A stretch of 64,000 bases of DNA from Tubiluchus corallicola. Lineage: Eukaryota; Priapulida; Priapulimorpha; Priapulimorphida; Tubiluchidae. Location of the stretch: positions 1-64,000 of the forward strand of contig JAQGDQ010000970.1 of the NCBI GenBank assembly GCA_030141605.1, read 5' to 3'. Numbering within the stretch: the stretch's first letter is position 1; each line of letters starts with the position of its first letter. Both the position numbers and the translations under genes were made by a program. The notes beneath the pieces were generated by a model. That model was not told where the DNA came from. It saw only the letters and a list, made by a program, of their open reading frames with translations, and made no database searches. Shown here in pieces: positions 12,601 to 24,599 of the stretch.

Positions 12601-15600
12601 GGCTTATCCTTTCCTCCCACAACAGTTTCCTCTTATTATATTCGCCTACAATGCAGGTTTACACAGTAATTTTTACCTGTCATCTGTCATCTGCACTATC
12701 ATAATAGGCTGCCCACCTACGAGAGCTGCATGCAAACTTAAGCAGCTGCAGATTCTTGTCTGATTTAAATGCAACGGATATTACTTAAATATTTGTCTTA
12801 ATTCTCCTCCAACATTCTACTGTTTGACAGAGGTGTGTGCTTGGCATGCTGTAATTATACAGGATCTTCACGTCGTCAATATTTGAATTATGGTTAATTG
12901 TTAAACCATCTTCTATGAAATAGGTGAAAAACTCCACCTTCTAAAACAAAAACTAGCCGCGCCATAATTTCCCCGAAAAAAAACAAATAATTACTTACGC
13001 CCTTCCACCCATAAGGCAAAAATCCGATAGATAACCAGTTATTCTTAAAATCTGCGTAAAAGAAACCTGCTCCACATATGAAAATGAAGATGGTGACACT
13101 GGCTGTATTGAGTAGATTATTAAGAAGAACAGATTTTTTTACTCCTATTGTCAAAACACCGGTCATGACCAAGCAGATGCAGAATGCAACTATATCTGGA
13201 GGCGAACCTAAAAATGAAGGGAATGAAAATTTTGAGATATGGTAGTAATTTAAATATAAACATGAGAACGTAATATTTTATTTTTAAAAGTTTTACAATA
13301 AAAACAAAGAATTTCATTGTGTGCTAAGCGAGATATGTTACATCTTTGATTATAACAACTAAATGTCAGTTACAGTCAAGGCTGGCAGCACGGTACGGTG
13401 CGAAAAAATATCGTACTTCGTACCTATAAAAAATAACGTACCGCAATTCCTTACCGTACCTACAAAATCGATTCCTACCGTAATTTCGTACAAAATTTCG
13501 TACCAAGTTCATGTAGGATTTACTATAAAAAGACAAAGAGTAGCATAAAAATTAATCGTAAAAACATTTGCCAATACAAAACAATTATAGCTGCTATAGT
13601 CATTAAGTACTTTGACCACATGTGTTAGGTCGGCACGTCCCGAACTTCTCTTTGTCGGCAAAGCAAACGTTTAACTCGGGTGATATGCAGTGATTAAATC
13701 GCTACTGTTTTGCAAAGATCGGCAAAGTTCTAAGTATATATTTTGAAATGTTCTTGCTTCAACAGAATCTGTATGACTTGAGATGTGCAGTAAATTACTA
13801 CACAATAGCTAGAAATAGCAGTTAAGACAACGGCGTTATATGAATTGGTGTCAAGCATGGGAAGCAAGCTGTAAACAAATATAAATGTAATTTACGAGAA
13901 ATGACAACTCTAGCATTCAAAAAACAACTTGTGGCTTTGCAGTTTGCACTCAAAAGGAACCAATTTAGCGGTTTTGTTTGCGTGTGCTCCGCATTAATTA
14001 GGGGAGAACAGTAAGTCCCACTTAGGAGTAACGTAACTTTTTAAATAAGTCGCCATACTGAGTTGCTGACCAATAGAAACGTTACAAGAAACTGGGGATA
14101 AATGATACGGAAAAGTACGATAAAGGTACGAAAAAGATGCGAAAAAATACCGTAATTTCGTACCGTACTTTTAAGCATTTTTTTCGTACCGTACTGTACT
14201 GCCTCGGTTACAAGGGCACTGTCACTGACACTTAAATGTCAGATAACCATGTGAATATAGTTTAATTATGTTGACGTTACTATCTACTGCACATTACTGC
14301 AAAACGTACAACAATTTCTTTAGTAATTAACATTAATTTAGGTGCATTAAACAATTTAAAAGACAGATAAGCTTTGGTTAAAAGTATTTGTTTTTAACAA
14401 ACTATTTACAATATGAAAAGATTGTTGAATAATATGAAAAAATATGAAAACAAAAAATCTATTAATTTATATGCGAAAAGGAATAAAAAACCAAGCAAAT
14501 GAGCTGCAGTGAGGAACAGTCTTTGTCATGAAACAAAAATATGGTAATGACCTTATCAATATCGTCATTATTTATCAATAGAGTTTCCAAGTTTTTTTGA
14601 TAATCTTTACAACAATATGATTTATTGTTAATAAGGGAAAACAAAATATGTTTAAACTGCTAAGAATTTTAATAATGTTCGCTTGATTAACAGTTTTACT
14701 ATTTATCAATCTTTGTCAGTAAGATTTCCTGATTAATAAAACTGAAGCTTGAAAATTTGAACATTTGTCAGAAATAAAAAGTGTTGTACCTATAACAGGA
14801 ATGGTACCCAAATCTTTGGATATTGTTGTTGTTATTTCTTTCTTGCTCAATGAGTCAAATGTCGCACTAAGTGCTGCCGCACAGGCAGCTGTACCAATCA
14901 AATACTCCAGAACCATATTCCAACCAATGAAGAAAGCTATAAACTCTCCGACTGTTACGTAGCTGTACATGTAAGCAGATCCGCTAGTATTGGGAACTCG
15001 TACGCCAAATTCAGCATAACAAGCACCTAAAATGTGGTTGTGTTAGTCTACGAAAAGTAGAGACGTTTTGACAGTAACTGCAGATATAAGTTAGTCATAG
15101 ATCTTTAACTTGAAAATAATTACAGCACTTTTAACGTTCAAATCATAACATTTTTATGTACTGCAAAAACCCACGTGGATGAGTGAGCGACTTCTCACCC
15201 ACCCTATTTTTTTTCTTTGCCGTTGCTTCATCTTCCCTTACTCTGACCTGACGACAACGAAGACGACGATGATTACGACAGTGAAGAGTCCGATAAACAA
15301 AGAGAAAGTTTAATAAAATAGTTTAGCACTTTCTTATGCGATTCGGTATTCCCTAAGCTACCGGCACTCACCGGCAAGGGTTACTTTTAACTTACTTAAT
15401 GCGGATGGTTGCACAGAGACCAGAACCTTGCTCATTGTTGGGAGCACGCACCTAATTGGCTTAATAGTAGTTGGTTACCTCGAAGCTTCCCTCTTTTTTA
15501 GTTTCGTATGCCTATGCAGGTGCACAGTGAAGACTGGTGCACGTCAGGTACGAAAGTGGTAAGCACGTGATTTAAGACATTTCAGTCTGTGTGTTGCTGC

Positions 15601-16167
15601 TCCTAATCGTCCTCCATGAGCACTGCTATCCGTACCTAGAGCAGTTCTTACGGTTGTATTACATGTATAGGTACGGCATGTTTTAGAAGCAAATTGGTAA
15701 TCTTTTGTCTTTTCTTTCTTGCTTGTTATTCTTATTTTTCGGAAGTTCCGACACAGTTGGTTTGTGTCGCCGACTACTCCTGCTGCTAATGGAAACCAGT
15801 GAGCCCGTATATGCAGAATACTGGTTTTGTCACTAATTTTGGTCTTAATTACGGTAGAAGTTCGCAACAATGTTGTAGCTAATTCCCCGAGATGAGACGT
15901 TGAACAGACAGAGGTGGCTTAGCAACATTAGCATATGTACACGTCATTTCTCAGGGAAGGAAATAGTCTGAGATGGAACTGCCTAAAATAAGTTTTCCCG
16001 GAACGACAGAAATACACTAAAACAAGATGGCGAAACATGAAACATACCTGATAAAATAGAGGCAATTGCAGCGATAATGAAAGAGAAGATTACACCTGGT
16101 CCTGCCACTTCTTTCGCCACCATTCCAGCAACAACAAACATACCTGTGCCTACGCAACTTCCTGCAC
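6372..16167 (-). CDS. SLC7A: Cationic amino acid transporter (SLC7, CAT type), 5'-partial
   Basis: Plasma-membrane carrier family for arginine, lysine and ornithine. Nine exons join in phase (- strand order): 16048-16167, 14790-15026, 12999-13207, 11611-11839, 10889-11015, 8122-8246, 7217-7739, 6790-6917 and 6372-6607, with AG/GT at the internal junctions. Together they give about 643 residues and a TAG stop. Family landmarks in order are [15 protein letters not shown] (span 1), [11 protein letters not shown] with [47 protein letters not shown], the TPALAT segment, then [21 protein letters not shown] Ser/Asp-rich cytosolic loop and the final four spans follow. This matches CAT rather than LAT-type SLC7 members, because the 14-span layout with the C-terminal span bundle is present. 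The expected N-terminal exon (about 40 residues ending in an L-G-I/V-G motif) was not located upstream. Substrate specificity cannot be read from sequence alone. Confidence 0.93.
6790..6917 (-). CDS. CAT exon: C-terminal spans
   Basis: Encodes [20 protein letters not shown], then a span start at [10 protein letters not shown]. It aligns with the F-x-VPC-x-PxLPxxSI-x-xN block of CATs. Acceptor TTTTTTCAG, donor ATAG|GTATGT. Confidence 0.92.
7217..7739 (-). CDS. CAT exon: LLAYSLV..LRYQP and acidic cytosolic loop
   Basis: The largest exon (523 nt). It begins [20 protein letters not shown] and continues with a ~90-residue hydrophilic loop rich in Ser, Asp and Thr ([20 protein letters not shown]). 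Two further spans follow ([20 protein letters not shown] and [18 protein letters not shown]). Loop sequence and length are the least conserved part of CATs. Donor ACAG|GTAGGC. Confidence 0.92.
8122..8246 (-). CDS. CAT exon: TP.LAT segment
   Basis: Encodes [20 protein letters not shown], a span, then [13 protein letters not shown]. It corresponds to the TKTPIIAT...LVDLMSIG region of vertebrate CATs. Donor GTAG|GTAAGT. Confidence 0.93.
8247..10888 (-). other. CAT intron, 2.6 kb
   Basis: The phase-2 intron is AT-rich. Nothing recognisable was found in it. Confidence 0.7.
10889..11015 (-). CDS. CAT exon: [17 protein letters not shown]
   Basis: Encodes a span and the near-invariant CAT block [20 protein letters not shown]. 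Entry phase 1, exit phase 2 (TTTAG|GTAAGT). Confidence 0.95.
11258..11545. repeat. Degenerate (CAT)n/(CAG)n triplet tract
   Basis: Imperfect ATC/ATT and CAG triplets in the CAT intron between exons 10889-11015 and 11611-11839. The frames through it are low-complexity and not coding. Confidence 0.8.
11611..11839 (-). CDS. CAT exon: spans 6-8 with GFD-ATTGEE
   Basis: Encodes [19 protein letters not shown], then [17 protein letters not shown] and a span, then [14 protein letters not shown] and MEMFAAHG. FxGFDxIATTGEE is the hallmark of CAT transporters, with the conserved glutamate needed for cation substrate recognition in CAT1. Acceptor GTTTTCAG, donor CATG|GTAAGT. Confidence 0.95.
11840..12998 (-). 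other. CAT intron, 1.2 kb
   Basis: AT-rich phase-0 intron with no recognised feature. A 128-codon + strand frame at 12377-12763 shows no family resemblance and is probably chance. Confidence 0.6.
12999..13207 (-). CDS. CAT exon: spans 5-6
   Basis: Encodes [37 protein letters not shown] and a span ending before GFLPYGWKG. This corresponds to the GVKES...N region of CATs. The extracellular loop before it looks shorter than in vertebrate CAT1. Donor GGC|GTAAGT, phase 0. Confidence 0.92.
13208..14789 (-). other. CAT intron containing an inverted-repeat element
   Basis: The phase-1 intron between spans 4 and 5 is 1.58 kb. More than half of it is the element at 13377-14206. The rest is AT-rich with no recognised feature. 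Confidence 0.8.
13377..14206. mobile_element. Non-autonomous DNA transposon (hAT-like MITE), ~830 bp
   Basis: The ends are inverted. The left end carries GGCAGCACGGTACGGTGCG followed by an A run. The right end read on the other strand carries GGCAGTACAGTACGGTACG followed by an A run. Both subterminal regions are dense in TACGGTACG/CGTACC motifs. Flanks GTTACAGT (13369-13376) and GTTACAAG (14207-14214) agree at six of eight positions, consistent with a degraded 8-bp target-site duplication of hAT type. No transposase frame is inside. The inverted ends are seen directly, the hAT assignment is inferred. Confidence 0.65.
14790..15026 (-). CDS. CAT exon: spans 3-4
   Basis: Encodes [19 protein letters not shown], then the SYVTVGEF and [13 protein letters not shown] blocks typical of CATs, then the extracellular loop ending TIPVI. 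Acceptor TTTTAG, donor ATAG|GTACAA. Confidence 0.93.
15027..16047 (-). other. CAT intron, 1.0 kb
   Basis: Phase-1 intron, somewhat richer in GC than its surroundings between about 15.2 and 15.9 kb. No exon or repeat was identified. Confidence 0.6.
16048..16167 (-). CDS. CAT exon: membrane spans 1-2
   Basis: Encodes [17 protein letters not shown], then [20 protein letters not shown]. This is the first substrate-binding unwound helix of the APC fold. Entry phase 1 (G|GT) requires an upstream coding exon ending in G. Donor CAG|GTATGT. Confidence 0.92.
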
Positions 16168-18774
16168 CTGAAGAGATAATTGATTGTGTAATATAATCGA
16201 GTCTTTTGTTGAATTCTGTCAGGAAAATTATCTGATTCTTGCGGTAAAACCGCGTTAACAGTGAAGAATTGTTTAATTAAAGTTTAATTATAAGCTAATT
16301 ACAGAAACAGCTAGAAATTGTTGATGGTTATAATTCTTATGGTGTTAAAATAGAATATCAAGTTTGATCATCAACATGGCAGTTGTTACTGCAGGCTGTT
16401 AGCAACAAACATTACCCAGAGATATCAAATCTATTGTTGTAAGGCATTTTTTGAGTTGTGAAGTTTTATCTCCCGTATCTTGCTCAACCGGATCGCCTTG
16501 TATCTTGTGCAGTCGAAACAGCTTCCGGACAAATCGTTTTGCCTTCTCGGTTTTTGTGTGTTCTTGCATTTTAGCTCTAAAAATGTTGCATCAGGTATCA
16601 CATTTCAGACATTATACATGTACAGAAAAACCTAGAATCTTGTCGTTGCACTGGAAGTTTTCATCGCAATCATGGAACTGCAAAAAGTTTTTATTTTACC
16701 AGAAATCAATATAATAGTTAGTTTTCCATATCCAACCTTTTCGTTTATTCACAATAATATTTTCTAGCCGTAACTATAAAACATGGTAGTTTATATTAAC
16801 TATATTTTCGCCGTTTCTTTATAAAATTAAGTTTTAACCTTCTGACAATCTATGTTGTGCACAGGACTGCGATTTCGTTGTTGTGCCTACTATGGCAAGT
16901 TTTTTTACTAAAAGAAAAATCGATCGCCGAAGAGTTGAATCGATTTAAATCGAATTAATTTATTTTGTCATTGAATATTGTGCTTCTCGCAGTGTACACA
17001 AAAATCAAACCTGGGGAAAGTAATGTAAGAAGATTATGATACACTACAACGGGATGCCCAGGAGGTAAGTTTACCATTATCAACTGATATTAAGGTTGAG
17101 TATTTTGATGACAACGTATTAACTAGAAAAGTTCCCTATGATAATACACGATTTAATATTAAAGTAAAAATAGTTAAATATATAGAAAGGATATTTGTAG
17201 ATCTTTTGGCCTTCGCAAAAGACGCGCAGAAAACCTTCGTTTTCGTTCTTCCACTTGCACTAATAATTCAATTTTTGCCTCAGTGTAAATAAAAAGAAAT
17301 AGATTATAGCCTACACAATTAATCACTCTGGATTGGTCTTTTTCTTTATCGGGGAAACGCGGTAAAAGAGGATGTATTGTGTATCATTTAGCCTGTTAGG
17401 ACAAAATTACATAAATAGAGTTAGACCCAGAAATAAGTCAAAGAAAATAATAAAATTGAAAGGATAGGGACATGTTAGGAATAGTTGAAATTAAAATGTT
17501 CTCTCAGTAAATTTGTACTTTCCGAATAGAATAACCTAAAATCCAAAACAAGATTGCTATGGAGGCAAAAATCAGAGCGGCTGAAGTATATAATTACATG
17601 AAAGTGTAATTCGCTGAATTAAGTTAATGACAGTGACAAATGATGACAGTGATCAAAGATTTACTGAATCTGTGCAAAACTTATATTGTATGCGTAGACA
17701 GAGAAACTGCATGAAAGATAGGCAAATTATGTTTATCTGGGCGGATTGAATTTACATTTGTGTTGTTGTAGCTGTCAGCGTGCTGTTCATGTGTTGTCTT
17801 TTATGACACACGCAACGCACATAATGCCTTCTAAATAAATTTCTAAAATGCATGAATACGACGGCTAACACGCAAACGTTTCTAATAGATTTTACACGAA
17901 CCTAACAAACTCTTGGGGCTAATGTTCATTAGAATTTTATTGCACTTGCTTTATAATAAAATATAATAAACGTATGTTTCGCAAATCAACATATAGCCCC
18001 GTAAAGACTGTATTAAGAGCCTTGGAGGCGAAGTTAGCAAATGCATAAAAACGATTGTACAATCGCGGCTGATAGAGACGACACGAACTAGTTAAAATAA
18101 TTTAACCTAACCTAATCTAAACATGTATCAATCTATCGGGGAAGAAAGTATACATTTCAACAACGCACCTACTGCATGCGAATGGACCGCTAATCTTCTT
18201 ATTTGTGTAAAACAGAACTCAACAGAAAAGCATAACAAATGAAGTCCATCGCGAATATGCTAGGCTTTTACGTTATACCTCGAGTTTTCAGCATCAGTCA
18301 GATGTGAGCTGAGCTTAAAATGTTACGTGGAAACCCCTAAGCTCAGTGCACAACCTAGACTTTTATAACTTATGCACGCCAAGGTTATATTTTGACGCTC
18401 TAGTAACTAGAAAGTGTAATAATTGAATTTATAGAGAATATATGTTAAAATAAGTATCCTTGAAGCCGATTCTGCATTCATTGAATAGGTACCACGATGC
18501 ACCTTAGAGAGATAATGTCCCTATAATATTGCAATATTAAAAATGCATGTTTTCGACGCATCGACGTGGTTTACTTTAACTTTAACTTTTAGGAATCGGT
18601 TTGATTGCAGCAGCAGTAATTGCAGCATACTGGCAAATTAAAATTCTAAGATTTTGGTTTAGATTCGTCAAGTCAAACCTAATCCAATGATGATTAAACT
18701 TTTTTTAATGACCATTAGTGAGATGAGAGTGAAATTATGCTAAAATGTGCAATGAATGTACGAAAATCACACGT

Positions 18775-18900
18775 AATGCTGCTACTGCTATTGTCGTTGT
18801 CGTCGTTGTTGTTGTTGCTGCTGCTGCCGTTGTCGTCGTTGTTGCTGTTACTGCTGCTGCCGTTGTCGTTGTTGCTTCTGCACATAATGATGACGATGAT
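18775..18900. repeat. Degenerate GTT/GCT/GTC triplet tract
   Basis: Imperfect trinucleotide repeat. Opposite-strand frames read as Asn/Ser or Thr/Ala runs and are not genes. Confidence 0.85.
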
Positions 18901-19138
18901 GATTGTAATAAATAATTTGGAACATGTTTCTTCAAGAAAGCGGAGTGTGATGTGGAATTCGCGCATATATAATGAAATGATATAGTAGACAAATCAATAA
19001 CGTTTTGCAAATACAGGCTAGCTACATTAATGTTTACCCTCTTTGTAGACGCAAGCACATTCATGTATTAGATTCCCTCTGCTACAAATGAAGTGCTAAA
19101 AAGTAGAGAAATAGATTTATATTGTGTGAAGGAGAGCA

Positions 19139-19630
<492 letters not shown>

Positions 19631-22600
19631 AAGACGTAGTCTCGATTGCACATTAATCCAACTTAATTCCACTTTAGTTTTATGGCCGGTAAAACATAAA
19701 TATTCCTCGTACGTTCGATAAACCGGCGTACATGGAGATGACTGGTTTGACATTTACTAGCAGTTTTACATCTAACACCGCTTTACGTTATTATTATGTC
19801 ATGCGTAAGATTCAGATAACAAATACTTAGTTTTATTTAATTAAATAAAATAATGGCATGGAAAAGTTGACACTTGCTTTTTACCATTAAAGATTGAGTC
19901 AGTTAGCTTTTCGCAAGGATGTGACCCCTTTCCGGTTCCTGTGTTTTTAACGGTTTTCTGGTAGTTTTTTTAAGAAATTTTTGTTAGACTCATAACCTTT
20001 AAGAAACAATTGCAAGAGAGTTGAGCGCATTAATACAGAAAGCGCTAAATCATGTGATGTGCGTCCTTCTAAAATATAAATTTAACAAAAGACTTTGTTT
20101 ACCTTACTCATCAAATCCAGTTTCCTGAATCATGCGTTTACCTTCCTGAATTTAATGTTGGGCATGCAGAATACAGTTAATATAGTTTTGTTAATACAGG
20201 TTACACTTACGCTCTTGTGTGTTTTATAGAAAAAATAATATGGCATTTTCGTAGATGTTTTTAGACTACATTAGATATCGTTATTTCAGCCACATGAAAA
20301 CATTACATTACACGACAACAAAGTACTACAATAAAAACTACACTAAAATACTACTATATACAATATAGACAGTAAATAAACGTTCATATATATATATATA
20401 TACCACGTTCGACGATTGGTATTTACAAAACTTCTATAGTATTGCTCCACATCTTAAAATAACGACATGTATAATTCATATGGAGTCTATAATTCAAAAG
20501 TTCTAGGTTTCCTACAAACGCGCAAAAAATGTGGCAATGTGATACATGTATTAAAATTCTGTTTTATCTATTTTAACAACAAAAATTCTCAATATTGAAT
20601 GCATTATGCAGGTTGTCAAAGATGGCTTTCCCTCCGCATTACGTTTATTGCAAATGTCGAAAGGCTATAAACGTAGCGAAACCGCTGCGTCTTGAGATGT
20701 ATCACGCATGAAAAAATACCAACGTCAAATTCTCAGAAGGAAACTGCAAGTAATAATTTTCTAATATATCCAGTTCTTCACATCCTGATGGCTTCTGTGT
20801 AATAATATAGACAACTATGAGAGTCTGCAGCTTGGTCTGTATAAGCTAATAACACTGATGAGATCTCATGACAATAAAAATAAGGTCTTACGTGTCTGGC
20901 ATTTTATTTTGCACCCTCGTGAGTTAATAAATGCGACCTCAGAAACGCAGTCGTGAATTAATCGTAAAAAGTTTTGTAAACGTTGATTCTTGTTCCAAAA
21001 ACTTTACAAATAACTTCCGTTTCTAACGTTTTATAAAGGCAATCACAACATAAACAAGCAGAATACAACTGTAAGTGTATTTCCATTATTTGTCTTAAAG
21101 GTAATAATAAGGCTGAAATTTGTTGTAATATATAAGAACCATCAAGACAAAATTACAGTTGAAGCCCAAAAGGCAGCAGATAAACGCCTGCAACACGCAA
21201 GAGCTAGAGATTTAGCTTCCAAGCTTACTTTAAATCGCCACATGTTACAGTCTTTAGGGAAATCACCTGACTATCATCTGACGTTATAGCTAATTATTTT
21301 CAACGGCAACAAAATCTTAATTGTAGTCTGTCTGCCATCCTTCCTTCTACAGTTTGTTTGCAGAAATGAAGTTGCTGAAAAGGTACTTGCAACGTCATCA
21401 AATGGCTGTATAGTTAACTGTAAAAATCATATCCATGTTCATTTCTTTAAGATATGGTAGTTAACAGTTAGTAAATGCTGAGACATGTGATGTTGCTAAC
21501 GCACAGTTCCTTGTGATTTTTCTATATTTACTAAGTTATACATAATTAGATGAATAGATAACGGTTCTGGGAGGGATAGAGGTGTTTCTATCGATAAAGG
21601 ACAGATTTAGGGTGCAGTACTTGGCGCTATCAATTTTTGCCGCAATAGTGACAGTAAATTTATTTATAAATTTCGTAATAATTGTGTACGTAATAATTGT
21701 TAGGTGATAGTGAAATATGACGAAAAACCATATGTATATGTTCAAGTGTTCAGTCATTAAGTTATAATATGACGTTAGTTGCATAACAAACAATAGCTCT
21801 GCCTTGAGCAAAATGTAGAATTACTGTGTCTCATCATTATATACCGGCACAATAATATTATTTGCCGTTTTGTTGATGGTTGGGGATGTGCTGATTTATA
21901 TTCAGAGCTTTTTATACCAATGTCCTCCAATAAAATGCAACGATTACGAAAATTATGCTTTATCTCAGTCCTTGTTGCAAAAATAAGATAAGTGGAATCG
22001 GTCCGGAGTATTTTATACACGACGACGGATGTACTGAGCATCTGTATTCAGTTTCTGAGTTTGCAAGATGAAATTTTATTGTAACACAGGCACAAAATGA
22101 CGTAAAAATTATGCTGTGACGCCACGCTACTAAAAACAAGGTGTTTACTTTGTAATTGAACATAAATCTTGAGTGTTCAGTATACAGATGGCGGATATTG
22201 TCAGACGAAGAGCTTGGCCGTGAGAATAAATAGCGCTTGAGAGCAATTTTCCTTAAATAATCTTGATTTAGATGACTTCACTGATGTCGCCGATTATTTT
22301 TTGTTGCTTGATTGCGAGATAAAATATGCAGCTAATACAGCTCTCGAGATTGTGATTAGAAACAATAGCGAGTTAGCGTATTTGGAAACTGTGCGACAAA
22401 TGCTAGTACAGTTGGCTTGCCGTCAACTTCCTAGAACCTAACGTGTGCAAAATAAGGAAGCTAAATTTTGACTTTTAGAGAAAGAAGGTCAAGTGCAATT
22501 ATCTAATATGATCATATACAAATTACCGCCTGTTACAATCGTCCAGGTTTGTCTACTGGTGTTTTTTTAGTTTGTTATGTGTTACGCTACCCTTGTTGCC

Positions 22601-22666
22601 TTTACTACCTGTGTTATCGTAGAAACAGGAACAATGTTGAGCGGCTAACTTAGAAAATTGTCGCGA

Positions 22667-23071
22667 GCCTCGCTTTGTTACTGGATTAGGTGCATCATCA
22701 ACCTACGAATGACTACGCTCAACTGTGTGCCTGAATCACAGGGACAGAATCAAGTAGATCCCTTTCGGAAAATAATAAACACAGTGCATCAGGAGCAATT
22801 ACAAAATGTACAAGGCACAAAACATGAAAATCAAAAGCACAAAAATTCACACAATAAAAACACTACAATCATCAGCCTATCAATTACATAATTACAGAAA
22901 CTTCCAGAACATTATAGAAAGACCCTATGGTGTACAGACAAGTACTAGACAATTTTGCAGTGCTACAGGTACAGATAGTAGTCTAGAAGGTACGAGACTG
23001 TTTTAGATCTTTCTACACACTACCCGCAAATAGGTATGTGTGGCCAAACCCAGACAGCAACAAAGCGAGGC
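22667..23071. mobile_element. Inverted-repeat (MITE-like) element, ~400 bp
   Basis: GCCTCGCTTTGTTACTG at 22667-22683 is matched on the opposite strand by GCCTCGCTTTGTTGCTG at 23055-23071, 16 of 17 positions. The interior codes for nothing recognisable. A short non-autonomous DNA transposon is the likely explanation. No target-site duplication was defined. Confidence 0.5.
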
Positions 23072-23939
23072 ACGTAACAACTTTTTAAGTTAACCCCTTA
23101 ACATTGTTCATATTTCCACGAATAACAAGGGCAGCGTTTTTGACTTTTCCTTCTCGCTCTTGATGTCACTTAATGACCGTTGACGATACTTGATACTAAT
23201 TAGTACTCAAGCTGATGATACTAGTAACCAGTTACTCCATCAGTAGACACAATAATTTCGGATAACTGTATAGTATAAAGTATGCAGATAATTCTGCTGT
23301 CTTCGTCCATTACGTCTGTTTGTTTTTTGAAACCTACAATAATAATAATATTTTTGCTTCCAGCTGTAAAAAACAGAAATGCATCATGAGTAACAACTTC
23401 TTACTCGGTATAGTAAATATACGGTGGTGGTGGTGGTATATTTGTAACGTAGACGTAGTTTATATAGCCTTCGAGTAAGACTTGTCTGATTGACTAAAGC
23501 CTGAGTTCAGTCACGAGCGCTACTCTGTTGATGTTACACTGATAGTTAGAATAAACATTGTGCAGATCAAATATGGAGGATAATTAAATTCATTTATGTA
23601 AACTACGTATAGACTTAATTCCGGATGCACACGTAAAACTAACAAACTGAAGTCAAATTTTGTGAGCCCAAGGGCCAAAAACAGGACAGGAATAATAATT
23701 ATCAAAACTGTAGCAGTAGACTAAAAATTTAAATTTTGTTGAGACAAAGCTGCAGAGATACGTTAATAGATTTAGGACGTTCGCCGAATATTCTACCTGC
23801 TAACCGGCTATCAACAAATAACCAGCTAATCGTCTACCGAGCCAACAGATCAGTTAATTGATCAGCTGGTCGGTATTCTGATAGCTAGCTGGTCAGCCAG
23901 ACAATCAGTGAATTATTTATGACTGCATGACTAGAACGA
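23072..23939. other. Non-coding, nothing recognised
   Basis: AT-rich with no exon or element identified. Confidence 0.5.
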
Positions 23940-24590
23940 ATGAGTGAGTAAATAAATAAATAAATGAATCTGCAAATGTGTGAAGTAATAAATGAATGAA
24001 TAAGTAAGAGGGCTAGTCAACGAAAGAACAAATAAATGAGCAAGCATAGAAACAATCGAACGCTCATAGATACAAACAAATTATCAAAGAGCAAATAATA
24101 TATCAAAGAGGATAAGTAAACGAATAAATAAACAAGCAAAGGAACAAGTGAGTGAATGGTTAAATTAACAAAAAAGCGCGTAAACAAAACATATAAAATG
24201 GATAAACAAGCAAAAAATTGCACAAGTAAACAAGTGAATGAGTAATCAAAGTGAATGAAGAACAACCAAAAATAAACAACTGACTGATTGAGTAATTAAC
24301 GACTGACTGCCTGGCTGGTTGCCTGGTTTACTGACTCATAGACTTGCTGATTGACAGTTTGATTTATTGACCGACTGACTGACTGATTGAATAAATAAGT
24401 GATGGACGGTATGAATAATGAACAAATGAATAATGAATGAATAAATGAGTGAGTGAGTGAATAAATGAATGAACGAACGAAAAATAAATGGACGACTAAA
24501 TGAATGAACGAACAAATGAACAATACAAAGGAATGAAAGAATGAGCGAAAGAAAAACGAATAAATGAGTGAATGAATTGATGTATGAAAA
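23940..24590. repeat. Degenerate tetranucleotide field (AATG/AAAC-type)
   Basis: About 650 bp of imperfect AATG, AATA, GAAC and GACT tetramers. Overlapping - strand frames read as Ser/Phe/Ile/His/Leu-rich peptides and are repeat artefacts. Confidence 0.85.
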
Positions 24591-24599
24591 GTAAGTAAA

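Noticed and set aside
12377-12763. 128-codon + strand frame in the transporter intron
   Set aside because: No family resemblance, antisense within an intron, AT-driven composition.
23940-24590. Hydrophobic - strand frames resembling membrane proteins
   Set aside because: They follow degenerate AATG/AAAC tetramers. Composition is repeat-driven and no splice sites or family motifs are present.
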